DNA of 64,000 bases from Jacaranda mimosifolia. Lineage: Eukaryota > Streptophyta > Magnoliopsida > Lamiales > Bignoniaceae. The notes under the pieces were generated by a model. The model was not told the origin of the DNA. It searched no databases and saw only the letters and a program-made list of their open reading frames with translations. The position numbers and the translations under genes were made by a program. Shown here piece by piece: positions 25,715 through 36,321 of this stretch. The DNA lies in contig CM032124.1 in assembly GCA_018894105.1 (NCBI GenBank), forward strand, positions 8,045,501 through 8,109,500. Reading direction: 5' to 3'. Every line of letters starts with the position of its first letter. The stretch's first letter is position 1.

Positions 25715-26631
25715 ACTGAAAAAAAGGAAACAGAGTTAAGAACATGAGATTGATATATTCAGAAATCGATATCATTAGAAAAAATATGTCATTTATGTGA
25801 AGTGGGAAGTCTCATTACTCAGCTGGGACATATAGAGGAGGATTGAATATAAACCTTTTTCTACTTGCCATCCAATCATTGACACACACAACAATTATCA
25901 TTTCCCAAGCTCTTCTGCTCCGTTAGTATTTCTTTTGCTGAAGCAACAGCCGAAGAACTGCACATGCACAAGGAGATTAACTCAGGAGTTGGAATTTCAC
26001 CAATATCAGATGGGATTTCCTTAAGTTTCCAGCACCCATAAAGAATCAGGATCTCAAGTCTCGGGAAGTGGGTTCTGTCAGCATGCCAGTATTCCAGATT
26101 TGCAGACGAAATAAGAAGGAATTTCAGCTGAGGGAACTCTCCTTCATTTGGTTCTCACTCTTCGCCAACAAAGGCATTCTTTCGAAGAATGAACACTTCA
26201 AGATTCGGCAACGAACCAATAATAGTCATGTCTTCCTAAGGAAATCTGCAACTGACCAAAGTCAACTTTTTGAGGGAACGTCTGACGTTGAGTTCCCCCT
26301 GATAAATCTTATCATTCCCTACACAAGTTAACATAAGTTTCTCATGTTTATGTAAATGGACAAGATTGTTGAGACAGTATCATGACCATTCCGCACCATA
26401 AGTGGACGCATCCTCACAGAAAGGTCTTAATTTCTTCACATTTGGAATTCTCTTAACAGCGTCCTCTGTACACCTCAAAATTATTACCTCAAATTTATTA
26501 CATAGGGCAGCGTCTGTAGATTTTCAAGAAAACAAGAATTTTGCCTTCTAGTTTGGGCAGCTGGGGGATCAGGCAAGCATACTGAAGTAAACTTCAGATG
26601 CCTAAGTTGTGACATCTCCCAAATTGTGGCG

Positions 26632-26636
26632 GGTAG
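26632..26636 (+). repeat. target-site duplication GGTAG, left
   Basis: GGTAG abuts the left LTR and is identical to 31504-31508. In the NLR frame it encodes the codon CTA and the first two bases of the next one. Confidence 0.95.
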
Positions 26637-27048
26637 TGTTGTAACCCAGGAGGATCTATTGCGGAAACAATAAAATAATAGCAAAGTAATTCAATGTAAA
26701 GTGACAACAAGATTTAACGTGGTTCGGTGATGTGCCTAATCCACCCGACAAAGAAAAGAAATTTTATTGATCTCAAATCAAAGTGCAAGTACAAACTTAA
26801 ATCCCACGAATATCACGAAAACACCTAACACCCTCCTTCTAAACTCCGTCTTGAGAGAATTACTCAAAAGCAGTAAAGAAGCTCTTGTGTTATGTTCGTG
26901 ATGATTTCTTTGAAAGAAACAACTAATATTTATAGTCAAAAATACTACTTTACCTAGGACTAGGAAACCCAATAAAAGAAGGAGTCCTAATTCTAGTCAA
27001 ACTTGGTCTCCTTGTCAAACTTACCTCAATTTCAAGGCAAAATCAACA
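26637..27048 (-). repeat. 3' LTR of the copia element
   Basis: 412 bp, plus-strand ends TGTTGTAACCC...AAAATCAACA, intact TG...CA boundaries. Five substitutions and no indel relative to 31092-31503. Confidence 0.95.
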
Positions 27049-27063
27049 ATTCTCCACCTTGAC
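27049..27063 (-). other. polypurine tract of the copia element
   Basis: Minus strand reads GTCAAGGTGGAGAAT directly next to the 3' LTR, the expected place for the plus-strand primer. Confidence 0.85.
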
Positions 27064-27110
27064 TTGAAATTTCCATTCATCTTCTTTGTCCCTGCCCCCA
27101 ATAGGACCTA

Positions 27111-30100
27111 TTATCTGAGTCTGCAAATATTAATCAAATTCAAGCAATGCTCAAATTTGATTCCTGGAACAGCCTTAGTCAACATGTCTGCCGGATTATC
27201 CTTAGTCCCAACTTTGTCAACCAACATGACTCCTTGGGACACCATATCCCGAACAAAGTGATACCTCACATCTATGTGTTTTGTTCTCTCATGAAATGCT
27301 TGATTCTTAGACAAGTGTATGGCACTCTGACTGTCACAAAATACCTTAGTGATCTCAGAAGTCATACCCATATCATCGATAAGCCCCTTTAGCCAAATGC
27401 CTTCTTTAACGCCTTCAGCCAAAGCCATGTACTCAGCTTCTATTGTGAACAATGCAACTGATGACTGCAAAGTCGCCTTCCAGCTAACTGTACAACTTGA
27501 TACACAAAACACATAGCCCGTCATGGACCTTCTGCTGTCCAAATCTCCTGCATAGTCTGCATCCACATAGGCAATAATTCTTGTAGTAGAATTCGATTGA
27601 CTATACCTCAAACATCTGCCTGCAGAGCCTCTCAAATACCTCATGATCCATTTCACAGCCAGCCAATGAGTCTTTCCTGGCTTGTGCATATACCTACTTA
27701 CAACACTGACTGCATGTGAAATGTCTGGCCTAGTGCACACCATGGCATACATCAAGCTACCCACTGCACTAGCATATGGCACATTTGACATGTGCTCCAC
27801 CTCCTCCTCAGTACTCGGTGATAGATTTGATGAGAGCCTGAAATGAGCTGCAAGTGGCGTACTTACTGGCTTGGACTTATTCATCCCAAATCGCTCAAGT
27901 ACTTTCTCAATGTAATGCTGTTGAGACAAGTACAACAATCCTGCTTGTCTATCCCGGATGATCTCCATGCCCAAAATCTTCTTTGCACTGCCCAAATCCT
28001 TCATCTCAAATTCTTCACTTAACTGAGCTTTTAATTGGTTGATCTCAGATATGTTTCTAGAGGTAATCAACATATCATCAACGTACAACAACAAATATAC
28101 GAGAAGGCTATCACTACAAATTTTGTAATATACACAACAATCAAATTTGTTTCTAGTATATCCTATCTTGGTAATAAAAGCATCAAACCTTTTATACCAC
28201 TGCCTGGGAGACTGCTTCAAGCCATATAATGATCTCTTCAAAAGACATGCTTGATTTTGTTTCCCGGGAACAACGAATCCTTCTGGTTGACTCATGTAGA
28301 TTTGTTCCTCCAACTCACCATGCAAAAACGCTGTTTTCACATCCATTTGCTCCAGTTCTATATCAAATAGAGCAACCATGGCAAGTAAAACACGAATGGA
28401 AGTATGTTTTACAACTGGGGAGAATACTTCATGAAAGTCAACTCCCTCTCTCTGAGTAAAACCCTTAGCAACCAATCGCGCCTTGTATCTAGCATCTTCA
28501 ACACCAAGAATTCCTTCTTTCTTCTTGTAGATCCATTTGCAACCTACAATTTTCTGCCCTTTGGGTACATCAACCAGCTCCCATGTGCTATTCTTGTGTA
28601 GAGACTCCATCTCTTCACTCATAGGTGCAACCCATTTATCAGAATCTGGCCTAGAAATTGCCTCTTTGTACGAGACTGGATCATCTCCTACAAACTCCTC
28701 AGCTGAACTCAAAGCATAAGCTACCAGATCTGAGTAAGCATACCGTTGTGGTGGTTTGATCTGCCTTCTCTCCCTATCGCGAGCCAAGCGATAATTTTGT
28801 AGTGGTTCATTTTTCTGCTGTTGATTAGGTGGTAATGTGTTCTCACCAGCTTCATCTACCACCTTCTGTTTCCCCTTTGAAACTTGTAGAGGATCAATAT
28901 AAATCTCCACCTTCTCCTTAACGCCCTGTTGACCGCTTTCCTGCTGCTCTACCTTTTTTATCATTGCAGACTCATCGAATGTCACGTCCCTGCTGATAAT
29001 CATCTTGGAGCCCTTGTCATCATTACACCACAAACGATAACCTTTGACTCTATCTGCATAGCCTAGAAATATGCACTTCCTAGCCCTTGGCTCAAGCTTC
29101 CCATCCCGAACATGAGCATAGGCTGGACACCCAAATACTCTCATATTTGAGTAATCAGCAGGAGACCTAGACCAAACTTCCATTGGTGTCTTGCAGTCCA
29201 AAGCGGTTGATGGTGACCTATTCACCAAATAACAAGCAGTGTTAATTGCTTCTGCCCAAAAATTCTTGGACAATCCGGCGTTAAAGAGCATGCATCTAGC
29301 TCTTTCCAAGATAGTCCTGTTCATCCGTTCTGCAACTCCATTCTGCTGTGGTGTATGTACAACTGTGCGATGCCTCACAATTCCTTCCTTCTCACAGAAT
29401 TCCTGAAATTCCTTGTTGCAGAACTCCAATCCGTTGTCAGTCCTCAAGCGCTTGATTTCCTTTCCTGTCTGCTTCTCAATTAAGATCTTCCATTGCTTGA
29501 AGTTGACAAGCACCTCATCCTTATGCTTCAGCAGGTACACCCATACTCTACGTGAGAAATCATCTATGAATGTCAGCATGTACCTTGCACCTCCCTTTGA
29601 AGGAACCTGAGAAGGCCCCCAAAGATCTGAGTGAATGTAATCCAAGGTACCTTTGGTCCTATGAACTGCAGTACCGAATTTCACCCTATGTTGCTTGCCC
29701 AGCACACACTGCTCGCAGAAATCCAGTTCACCAGTCTTCTCTCCGCAAAGTAAACCTCGTTTGCTCAATTCTGACATCCCCCTCTCACTCATATGCCCAA
29801 GCCGCATATGCCAGAGTCTCGTAGTATCATTGATTGATGAAGAAACCGCTGCAGTACCAGAAACCGTGTTTCCTTGCAATATGTAAAGGCCGTTCCGCTT
29901 TTCTCCCTTCATGATAAGCATTGCACCTTTGGAAACCCGCAGAACTCCATCTCGAGCTCTGTACTCGCAACCATTCTTGTCCAGAGTACCTAGCGATATC
30001 AAGTTTTTCTTCAAATCTGGAACATGACGCACATCTGTTAGGGTCCTTACTATCCCATCATGCATCCTGATACAAATTGAGCCAATTCCTACAACCCTGC

Positions 30101-31064
30101 AAGAAGCATCGTTTCCCATAAGCACCTTACCACCATCAAGTTTTTGGTATGTGGTAAACCAATCTTCTCTTGGGCACATGTGGTAGGAGCAACCACTATC
30201 CAAAATCCATTCAGAGTTTAGTAAAGTTTCAGCAACGTTGAGAACAAGCCCACCATCAGACTCATCCTCAACAATTCCTGCGATATCATCCCGCTTCTGA
30301 TCAAAAGTTTCACCTGCATCCTTCGTCTTTCCTCGTTCTGGACAATTCCGTCTCCAATGCCCCATTCCACCGCACCTAAAACATTTATCACCATTTCTAG
30401 GCTTGGTTCGGGACTTCGATCGGCCTCTACTCCTTCCCCTTTCTCTTGGTCTCCCTCTTGCCACCAATCCTTCCCCACTTTCACCATCGTTGTTGCCCAA
30501 GACATGTTTTCTCAACTCGTTGGAATTCAATGAGGCCTTCACATCCTCCATTGAAATCGTATCTCTCCCGTACAACAAAGTAGTAACCAAGTGCTCAAAA
30601 GATTTTGGCAGGGAACACAAGAGAATTAAAGCTTGATCCTCATCATCAATTTTAACATCGATACTAGCGAGATCTAGAATCACCTTATTGAAAAAATCAA
30701 TATGTTGAGTAATATATGTACCTTCCTTCATTCTCAATGTATATAATCGTTGTTTCAAATACAGCCTATTTGTCAGGGACTTCGTCATATATAGACTCTC
30801 CAGCTTCTTCCATAAATCTGCTGGCGTACTTTCCGTGGCGACCTCTCTCAGTACGTTATCCGCCAATGATAACACCAGAGTACCGTAAGTCTTCGCCATG
30901 AACTCATCCTTCTCCTCGTCCGTCAGCGTTTTCGGCAAGAAATCTCTGCCCTTTAACGCTCTCTGTAATCCTTGTTGACACAGGAGGGCGTGAACCTTCA
31001 TCTTCCACAGCCCAAAGTCATTCTTCCCATCGAATTTCTCTACCTCGTACTTCATTCCTGACAT
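27111..31064 (-). CDS. copia gag-pol polyprotein, 1317 aa, intact
   Basis: Start chosen at the ATG 31062-31064 (MSGMKYEVEKFDG), just inside the primer-binding site; a longer open frame into the LTR (to 31139) is an artefact. Domains: gag/UBN2-like 1-190; zinc knuckle C228-C231-H236-C241; aspartic protease with D289-S-G; GAG-pre-integrase zinc site H419, H424, C450, C453; integrase triad D480, D543, E579 with the expected 35-residue last spacing; reverse transcriptase about 835-1080 with YVDD at 994-997; RNase H about 1165-1290 with acidic residues near D1168, E1209 and D1244; end at 27111. The polyprotein makes virus-like particles, copies the element RNA and integrates the cDNA. Length and order are normal for the Tnt1-94 (Tork) group. 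There is no frameshift between gag and pol, as is usual for plant copia. Confidence 0.95.
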   Translation of the reverse strand: MSGMKYEVEKFDGKNDFGLWKMKVHALLCQQGLQRALKGRDFLPKTLTDEEKDEFMAKTYGTLVLSLADNVLREVATESTPADLWKKLESLYMTKSLTNRLYLKQRLYTLRMKEGTYITQHIDFFNKVILDLASIDVKIDDEDQALILLCSLPKSFEHLVTTLLYGRDTISMEDVKASLNSNELRKHVLGNNDGESGEGLVARGRPRERGRSRGRSKSRTKPRNGDKCFRCGGMGHWRRNCPERGKTKDAGETFDQKRDDIAGIVEDESDGGLVLNVAETLLNSEWILDSGCSYHMCPREDWFTTYQKLDGGKVLMGNDASCRVVGIGSICIRMHDGIVRTLTDVRHVPDLKKNLISLGTLDKNGCEYRARDGVLRVSKGAMLIMKGEKRNGLYILQGNTVSGTAAVSSSINDTTRLWHMRLGHMSERGMSELSKRGLLCGEKTGELDFCEQCVLGKQHRVKFGTAVHRTKGTLDYIHSDLWGPSQVPSKGGARYMLTFIDDFSRRVWVYLLKHKDEVLVNFKQWKILIEKQTGKEIKRLRTDNGLEFCNKEFQEFCEKEGIVRHRTVVHTPQQNGVAERMNRTILERARCMLFNAGLSKNFWAEAINTACYLVNRSPSTALDCKTPMEVWSRSPADYSNMRVFGCPAYAHVRDGKLEPRARKCIFLGYADRVKGYRLWCNDDKGSKMIISRDVTFDESAMIKKVEQQESGQQGVKEKVEIYIDPLQVSKGKQKVVDEAGENTLPPNQQQKNEPLQNYRLARDRERRQIKPPQRYAYSDLVAYALSSAEEFVGDDPVSYKEAISRPDSDKWVAPMSEEMESLHKNSTWELVDVPKGQKIVGCKWIYKKKEGILGVEDARYKARLVAKGFTQREGVDFHEVFSPVVKHTSIRVLLAMVALFDIELEQMDVKTAFLHGELEEQIYMSQPEGFVVPGKQNQACLLKRSLYGLKQSPRQWYKRFDAFITKIGYTRNKFDCCVYYKICSDSLLVYLLLYVDDMLITSRNISEINQLKAQLSEEFEMKDLGSAKKILGMEIIRDRQAGLLYLSQQHYIEKVLERFGMNKSKPVSTPLAAHFRLSSNLSPSTEEEVEHMSNVPYASAVGSLMYAMVCTRPDISHAVSVVSRYMHKPGKTHWLAVKWIMRYLRGSAGRCLRYSQSNSTTRIIAYVDADYAGDLDSRRSMTGYVFCVSSCTVSWKATLQSSVALFTIEAEYMALAEGVKEGIWLKGLIDDMGMTSEITKVFCDSQSAIHLSKNQAFHERTKHIDVRYHFVRDMVSQGVMLVDKVGTKDNPADMLTKAVPGIKFEHCLNLINICRLR

Positions 31065-31073
31065 CTGATCTAA

Positions 31074-31088
31074 CCTGCTCCGATACCA
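31074..31088 (-). other. primer-binding site of the copia element
   Basis: Minus strand reads TGGTATCGGAGCAGG, 3 bases inside the 5' LTR. This matches the 3' end of initiator tRNA-Met (TGGTATCAGAGC) with one mismatch, the standard primer for plant copia reverse transcription. Confidence 0.9.
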
Positions 31089-31091
31089 GTT

Positions 31092-31503
31092 TGTTGTAAC
31101 CCAGGAGGATCTATTGCGGAAACAATAAAATAATAGCAAAGTAATTCAATGTAAAGTGACAACAAGATTTAACGTGGTTCGGCGATGTGCCTAATCCACC
31201 CGACAAAGAAAAGAAATTTTATTGATCTCAAATCAAAGTGCAAGTACAAACTTAAATCCCACGAATCTCACGAAAACACCTAACACCCTCCTTCTAAACT
31301 CCGTCTTGAGAGAATTACTCAAAAGCAGTAAAGAAGCTCTTGTGTTATGTTCGTGATGATTTCTTTGAAAGAAACAACTAATATTTATAGTCAAAAAGAC
31401 TACTTTACCTAGGACTAGGAAACCCAATAAAAGAAGGAGTCCTAATTCTAGTCAAACTTGGTCTCCTTGTCAAACTTACCTCAATTTCAAGGAAAAATCA
31501 AAA
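31092..31503 (-). repeat. 5' LTR of the copia element
   Basis: 412 bp; in element orientation it ends ...GGGTTACAACA. Its outer terminus reads AA on the plus strand where the other LTR keeps CA. In element orientation it has a TATAAATAT box (plus 31381-31389) and, about 160 bases downstream, AATAAAA (plus 31217-31223), a plausible promoter and polyadenylation signal. It differs from the other LTR at 5 sites. Confidence 0.95.
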
Positions 31504-31508
31504 GGTAG
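31504..31508 (+). repeat. target-site duplication GGTAG, right
   Basis: GGTAG abuts the right LTR, identical to 26632-26636. Confidence 0.95.
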
Positions 31509-33324
31509 AAACACAGGCGTGGTTGCAGAAGATTCAACAATCAAAGTCTGTAAATTACTAAGTTGAGATATTGAAGGAGGAAATACAGCATTTAAATTTG
31601 TATCAATCTGGAAAGCAAGGTACCGCAAGTTCACCAGTTGTAAAATATTTTCTACAGATAAATTGTCAACTATATCCAATACTCTCAGCAGTCTCAATCT
31701 AGCAGCAAGCTGTGAAGGGAACCATTTGGTGCTGCAAACCAAAGAATGGATTTGTGATGAATGCAAGGCGTGATTGTCTTGAGCGAAATATCTGTTCTCC
31801 CCTTGGTACTGATGAATAATGAGAGCATCCACTTTCCATGTCTGGTGAAATGGAATGGCTATAAATCCCTATTACACAAAAGAAGTTCTCTTTATGAGCT
31901 TCCCTCAAACATAAGTCCCTTAGGAGATCATGCATCCTACAACCTTTTAATTCACCAAGAAAAACCCATTGACAAGCTAAAATGAGATTTCTATCAACAA
32001 AATCTTTTAAGTACTCCTCTGCAACCTCTTCGAAGCTTTTGTCTTTAATGAGTTCTAAAAATCCCTCAGCCACTCATAACTTGATGAGTTTAGAGACACT
32101 AATATAACTATCCTCTGGAAAAACTCCCATGTACAAGAAGCATGGTTCAAGATGAGCAAGCAAGTGGCTATAACTCAAATATAATATCCTCAAACAATAC
32201 ACATCATTTTCAGTGTATATGACTTTGTGTATATCTTCTGCAACTTGTTCCCAACATTCTTGAGTTCTACCAGACTTGGAAAGGAGTCCACCAACTACGA
32301 CAATAGCTAGAGGAAGTCCTTTGCATTTCTTAAGAATTTTCTTTGCAATTTTCTCCAATTCTGGATCTGCAACCTTATCTAGCCTAGTAGTTACAATAAT
32401 TCAACTTCCATTACTATTATCCAGCAAAAATGTCTTCAATTCAGTCCATGCCTCAATGCTCCACATATCATCCATTACAATTAAATAATTCCTGCCCCAT
32501 AAAATTTTGTATAATGGCTCTCCTAATTCATAGTCCGTCATTTGACTCACTTCACCAATGATTGTCACTAAATTCTTGTTCCTTTCTTCTGTGTTTTTAT
32601 CAATAGAAACTCTAATGTCATGTAGAAGCCTTGGAGTAATTTCTCTCACATTATATTCTTGCGATTCTGTTACCCAGGCACAGACACGAAATTGCTCCAC
32701 AATAACTGGACTGTTATAAATACTTCCAGCGAATGTAGTCTTACCAATTCCTCCCATGCCAAGGATGGGAAAGATTGCCCGACTGGGTTCCTGCCCAGTA
32801 AGTTCATCCATTATTTGAACAAAGTCCTCATCAAGTCCCCCCATGGTATCGTCCCCACTGCAAAGAGATCTCGTTGAACCAGCCATACTGGAACTTTTAG
32901 ACGCCTGATCTTTCATTTCCCTATTCTCTTTAATCTTCATCACCTCTTTCTTGATGGAATCGATTTTCTCAATGACCCCCTTTATATCTTGCTAAAAAGT
33001 TGCAGAAGTCTTATCCCTTACGGTTGCAGATTTTGCAAATATACAGTCCACTTCCAGCATATGGAATTGAATGATATCTTCTAAGGCATAAGCTGCATAC
33101 CTAATTTGACCCTCCAAACTCTGAATCTCTTTGCTTCTTGTTTGGGAAAAATCTTGGAGAAATTCTTGCAAAAAGCTACTCATTTCATGTAGAGATTTGA
33201 TCACGTCCTTGTAAAGAATAGACGGATATCGAGCAGGATGCTGGAGATCCTCCAGGTTGCGCGTAAGAGAAACTAGAGCTGCATATGCCATCCTGAGATA
33301 TGTGATTTTATCTTCAGTGTGCAA

Positions 33325-33831
33325 TCTGATTAATTTCCTTTGAAGTCTCAGAAAAGTTTAGAACTACGGTGGGAAAAGTTGAATTAGTAGGAAGTATGCA
33401 ATAGCAACTTGCCATTTGTTTATTTACATAATATGCTATCTGTGCCGCCTGCCTAGAAGGCCACCATAAAAATTATACATAAACTATAGTATTGGTTTTG
33501 ACAGTCCCACCAACCTTAGTCGTCTCTGAAAGAATAAAATTTGTGTCAATAATGCCAATATTCTTTTGAAGAAAAATAAATTATTCATTACATGAAGATA
33601 TCATTGACCAATTATATACAATAAATTAATCTAGATTCATATAAAAGAGAATGAACTACTACTTAAAGAAATGAATACCAAAAAAACTCGAACCCAACAC
33701 CTTTTAAATATAAAGTCTTAGAATCTCAATCTTACTGCTTATACAAGAGACAGATGATGACAACATCCTTAGCACTAAAGAGGGGAAGGAGCTAGCACAG
33801 CAGGCAGGATGTACCCAAGAAACTGAATCAC
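33325..33831 (-). other. upstream of the NLR, with a SINE-like tract
   Basis: The probable former 5' flank of the NLR. On the minus strand 33755-33668 contains AGCAGTAAGATTGAGATTC and, about 45 bases on, GGGTTCGAGTT, which resemble pol III box A and box B of tRNA-derived SINEs. A TTTTTTTGG stretch follows rather than a clear A-tail. No gene is seen. Confidence 0.4.
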
Positions 33832-36321
33832 TGTCACGCCCCAAATCCGGGACATAACATGGCAATACCCTAAGATCAAAGACTCGGAGACACTAAGCCA
33901 CAAATCCAACAAAGCATGCTTAATTCCTAGAAATTATATTAAAAAAGTTTCAAAATATATTGTCACAAAGGAAAGTAATTCCAACCACTTGTTTTAATGG
34001 TCAAACTTGAGTAACCGAGATCTCAAAGAAAATTTCCTAAACAACTAATTAAGAATCTTAAATATCAAATAACCTATTCTAAAATATCAATCTCTTTTCA
34101 CCATCTCCAAAACTGCTCATCTTCCTCGCCCTAAACTAAGTTTTCTGCAAAAAAATGGATTCATAACTTATGAGCGACACTTCGCCTAATAAATAAATCT
34201 CCTTCTCCTCCCACAAGATTTGTGCATGTATGAATATCAAACAAAAGAAAAGAAATCACAGAAGACAAGAATATATGCTTTTATTAATTTTTAAAAGTAA
34301 CAATTCAATTTAGAAATTCGGAATCATGTTACCAGAAAAATTTCAGTACATTCATCCAGAGCAAATTAGAACAAAGATTTTATCACAACTTATCAGAAAC
34401 TTTCAATTCATTAATTAACCATGCCCATGAACTTTCGGGATTCTAATCGGTTATCTTGGTCAAGATCTTAACTACAATGCCGTTAAGTGGCTCGAAATTC
34501 TTAACTTCAACACTATTAAGAGGCTTTAGAAATATTTTGCTACTGTAACCCCATAGCACAATTACGGAACTTGTTCCTATAGGCAATTTCTCAATTATTC
34601 ATAGCATAGATCTCTTTTTTTTAATTTATTTCAACAGAGAATATTAAGTTTTATGCAAGATTCAGACAACTTTTGTTTTTACATGCTTAAATCCTTAAAA
34701 ATAATTTTTAAGCATGCAGAAAAATCTTATAAACAATTAAATCCTTGCATATGGAAGATTCTACAATAGATACCATTAGATCTAAAAGTTCAATAAAGAA
34801 AAAAAAAGAACATGTCATCTATTTTTTTCTTTATGCATAAATCATTCGTGCAAAAAGTATTTTCAATAGAAAAAGAATAGAGATTTACTTACATAAAATC
34901 TTAAAACCCAAAGTTTCCCTTAGATATGATCTACCACTTAAGCCTTCTCCACTAATTCTATGATAGAAAAATACGATGTTAGTACTCAAAATAAAATTTC
35001 CTACAAAAATAGAAAAATTGGCATCTTCTTACCTCTGAGTATGACTTCTTTATTTCCTTATGTATGGATATTTATACTACTAGGCTAGATTCTTTCGATA
35101 AGCTAGAATGCATATATTATTGAGATAAAAAGGACACTCTAATTCTAACTACTTAGATTTTATCAGATCTCAATCCTAGATAATGACAACTAAAAGCTGA
35201 GAAGATAATGCAAAAATCCTAATCTTTTCAAGATTAGATAGTTACTAAATATCCTAAAATCTTTAACTTATCAGGATTGAATAGTTACTGAGATTCCCAC
35301 GCTCATGACTAAATATTCGAAATCCTAAATTTTTTTTAATGATTTAATACTTCTGGATTTTAGCTAACTATTACCATAGATTAGAAATTAAATAATAAGG
35401 AATATCTATTATGAATTTCCGCATGAAAATACAGCAGTACAAAAAAAGAGGTCCTAAAATTTTATATCACCTATATTTATATGGTTTTAGCTAACCAATA
35501 TGACTAGATACCTCATGAGGGTCAAAAATTATCCAAATAGTGTTTTAAAATTGTGGGAAGACCTCTAGAATTATTCATCTATCCATAAATTTGAAAATTC
35601 CATAAAAATATAATGTTTGTCTTCTTTAACATAATAATATGGACCTAAGCCTGTAATTACTTTATAATAATTTGTGAGTTTATTTTCTATACTACTTATG
35701 GGCTTAGTTATAACTTAAGATGAAATAAATAGTTTGGGTGTTATTACACCTATCATATACACAAATACCATTTATGGTCTTATTTTTATACTAGTTATGG
35801 GCTAAACAACTTTAAATGAATTAAATAATTTGGGCAAACTAATACATCTCAAGTCATTAATTAGATATGAACTAAAGGTTAATATTTTCTTTGCCATGAA
35901 TTGGCATCCAAAATAGCTAGCTTAAAATCATTAATATAAAACTCAATCAATAAAGTTCCATCAAATAATTTACTTAATAAATTCTACATCTCCAATCATC
36001 ACCAAGCAATCCTAAAAATATTATTAAAATCTGAAATCCATGTCTTTGAAATTGCGAATAAAATCTAGACCAGTACCTAAAATAGGATCCTTAATAACTC
36101 CCAAAAAGAATAAGTTATATCCCATATTTATTTTCTATTAAAATCCCTTAAATATTGATCGAGTCCCAAATAAATTTGTATGCTCAAGTTATAGGAGAAG
36201 AGCAACTTAATAATATTAGTGAAAAATCAAAATCAAATAATTTTACTCCATAATTTCATAATTTCTACCATCCAATATCATATCTATATTATAATAATTC
36301 CTAAAAGGACTTGGGGTATTA
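33832..36321 (+). repeat. LTR-like AT-rich repeat, first tandem unit
   Basis: Starts TGTCACGCCCCAAATCC, a typical LTR start, and ends near GACTTGGGGTATTA where the matching inverted terminus would be expected. No coding content. 34181-36321 is repeated directly by 36322-38510. Confidence 0.5.

Larger units (their letters stand above)
26637..31503 (-). mobile_element. complete Ty1/copia retrotransposon (Tnt1-94-like)
   Basis: 4867-bp element with 412-bp LTRs, a tRNA-Met-type primer-binding site, a polypurine tract, one uninterrupted gag-pol frame, and GGTAG duplicated on both sides. The LTRs differ at only 5 positions with no indel, so the insertion is recent. It sits in the LRR-coding part of the NLR pseudogene, in the same transcriptional direction. 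All catalytic residues I checked are present, so it may still be autonomous. Confidence 0.95.
25876..33291 (-). pseudogene. R1-type CC-NB-LRR resistance gene, broken and split by a copia element
   Basis: Start chosen at MAYAALVSL (33291), the usual N-terminus of R1-like NLRs, intracellular immune receptors. A coiled-coil region runs to about 32945; P-loop GMGGIGKTT (32760-32734); kinase-2 LIVMDDMW (about 32484-32461); GLPLAIVVVGG (about 32320); CRMHDLLRDLCL (about 31930); LRRs from about 31790, resuming at 26636 and ending near LKEIPSDIGEIPTPEL and SAKEILTEQKSLGND, stop TGA 25876-25878. Lesions: TAG 32992-32994; TGA 32401-32403 in the RNBS-B motif; about 45 residues (RNBS-C) missing just after it; TGA 32074-32076 where tryptophan is expected; a frameshift near 31750-31830; the copia insertion; a 14-base tandem duplication giving a stop near 26484; TGA 26380-26382; TAG 26236-26238. 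Most nonsense codons fit C-to-T or G-to-A change, as in methylated decaying DNA. Confidence 0.9.

Noticed and set aside
31065..31139. The copia open frame extends 25 codons further upstream to 31139
   Set aside because: Those codons lie across the primer-binding site and the LTR; the ATG at 31064 gives the normal gag start.
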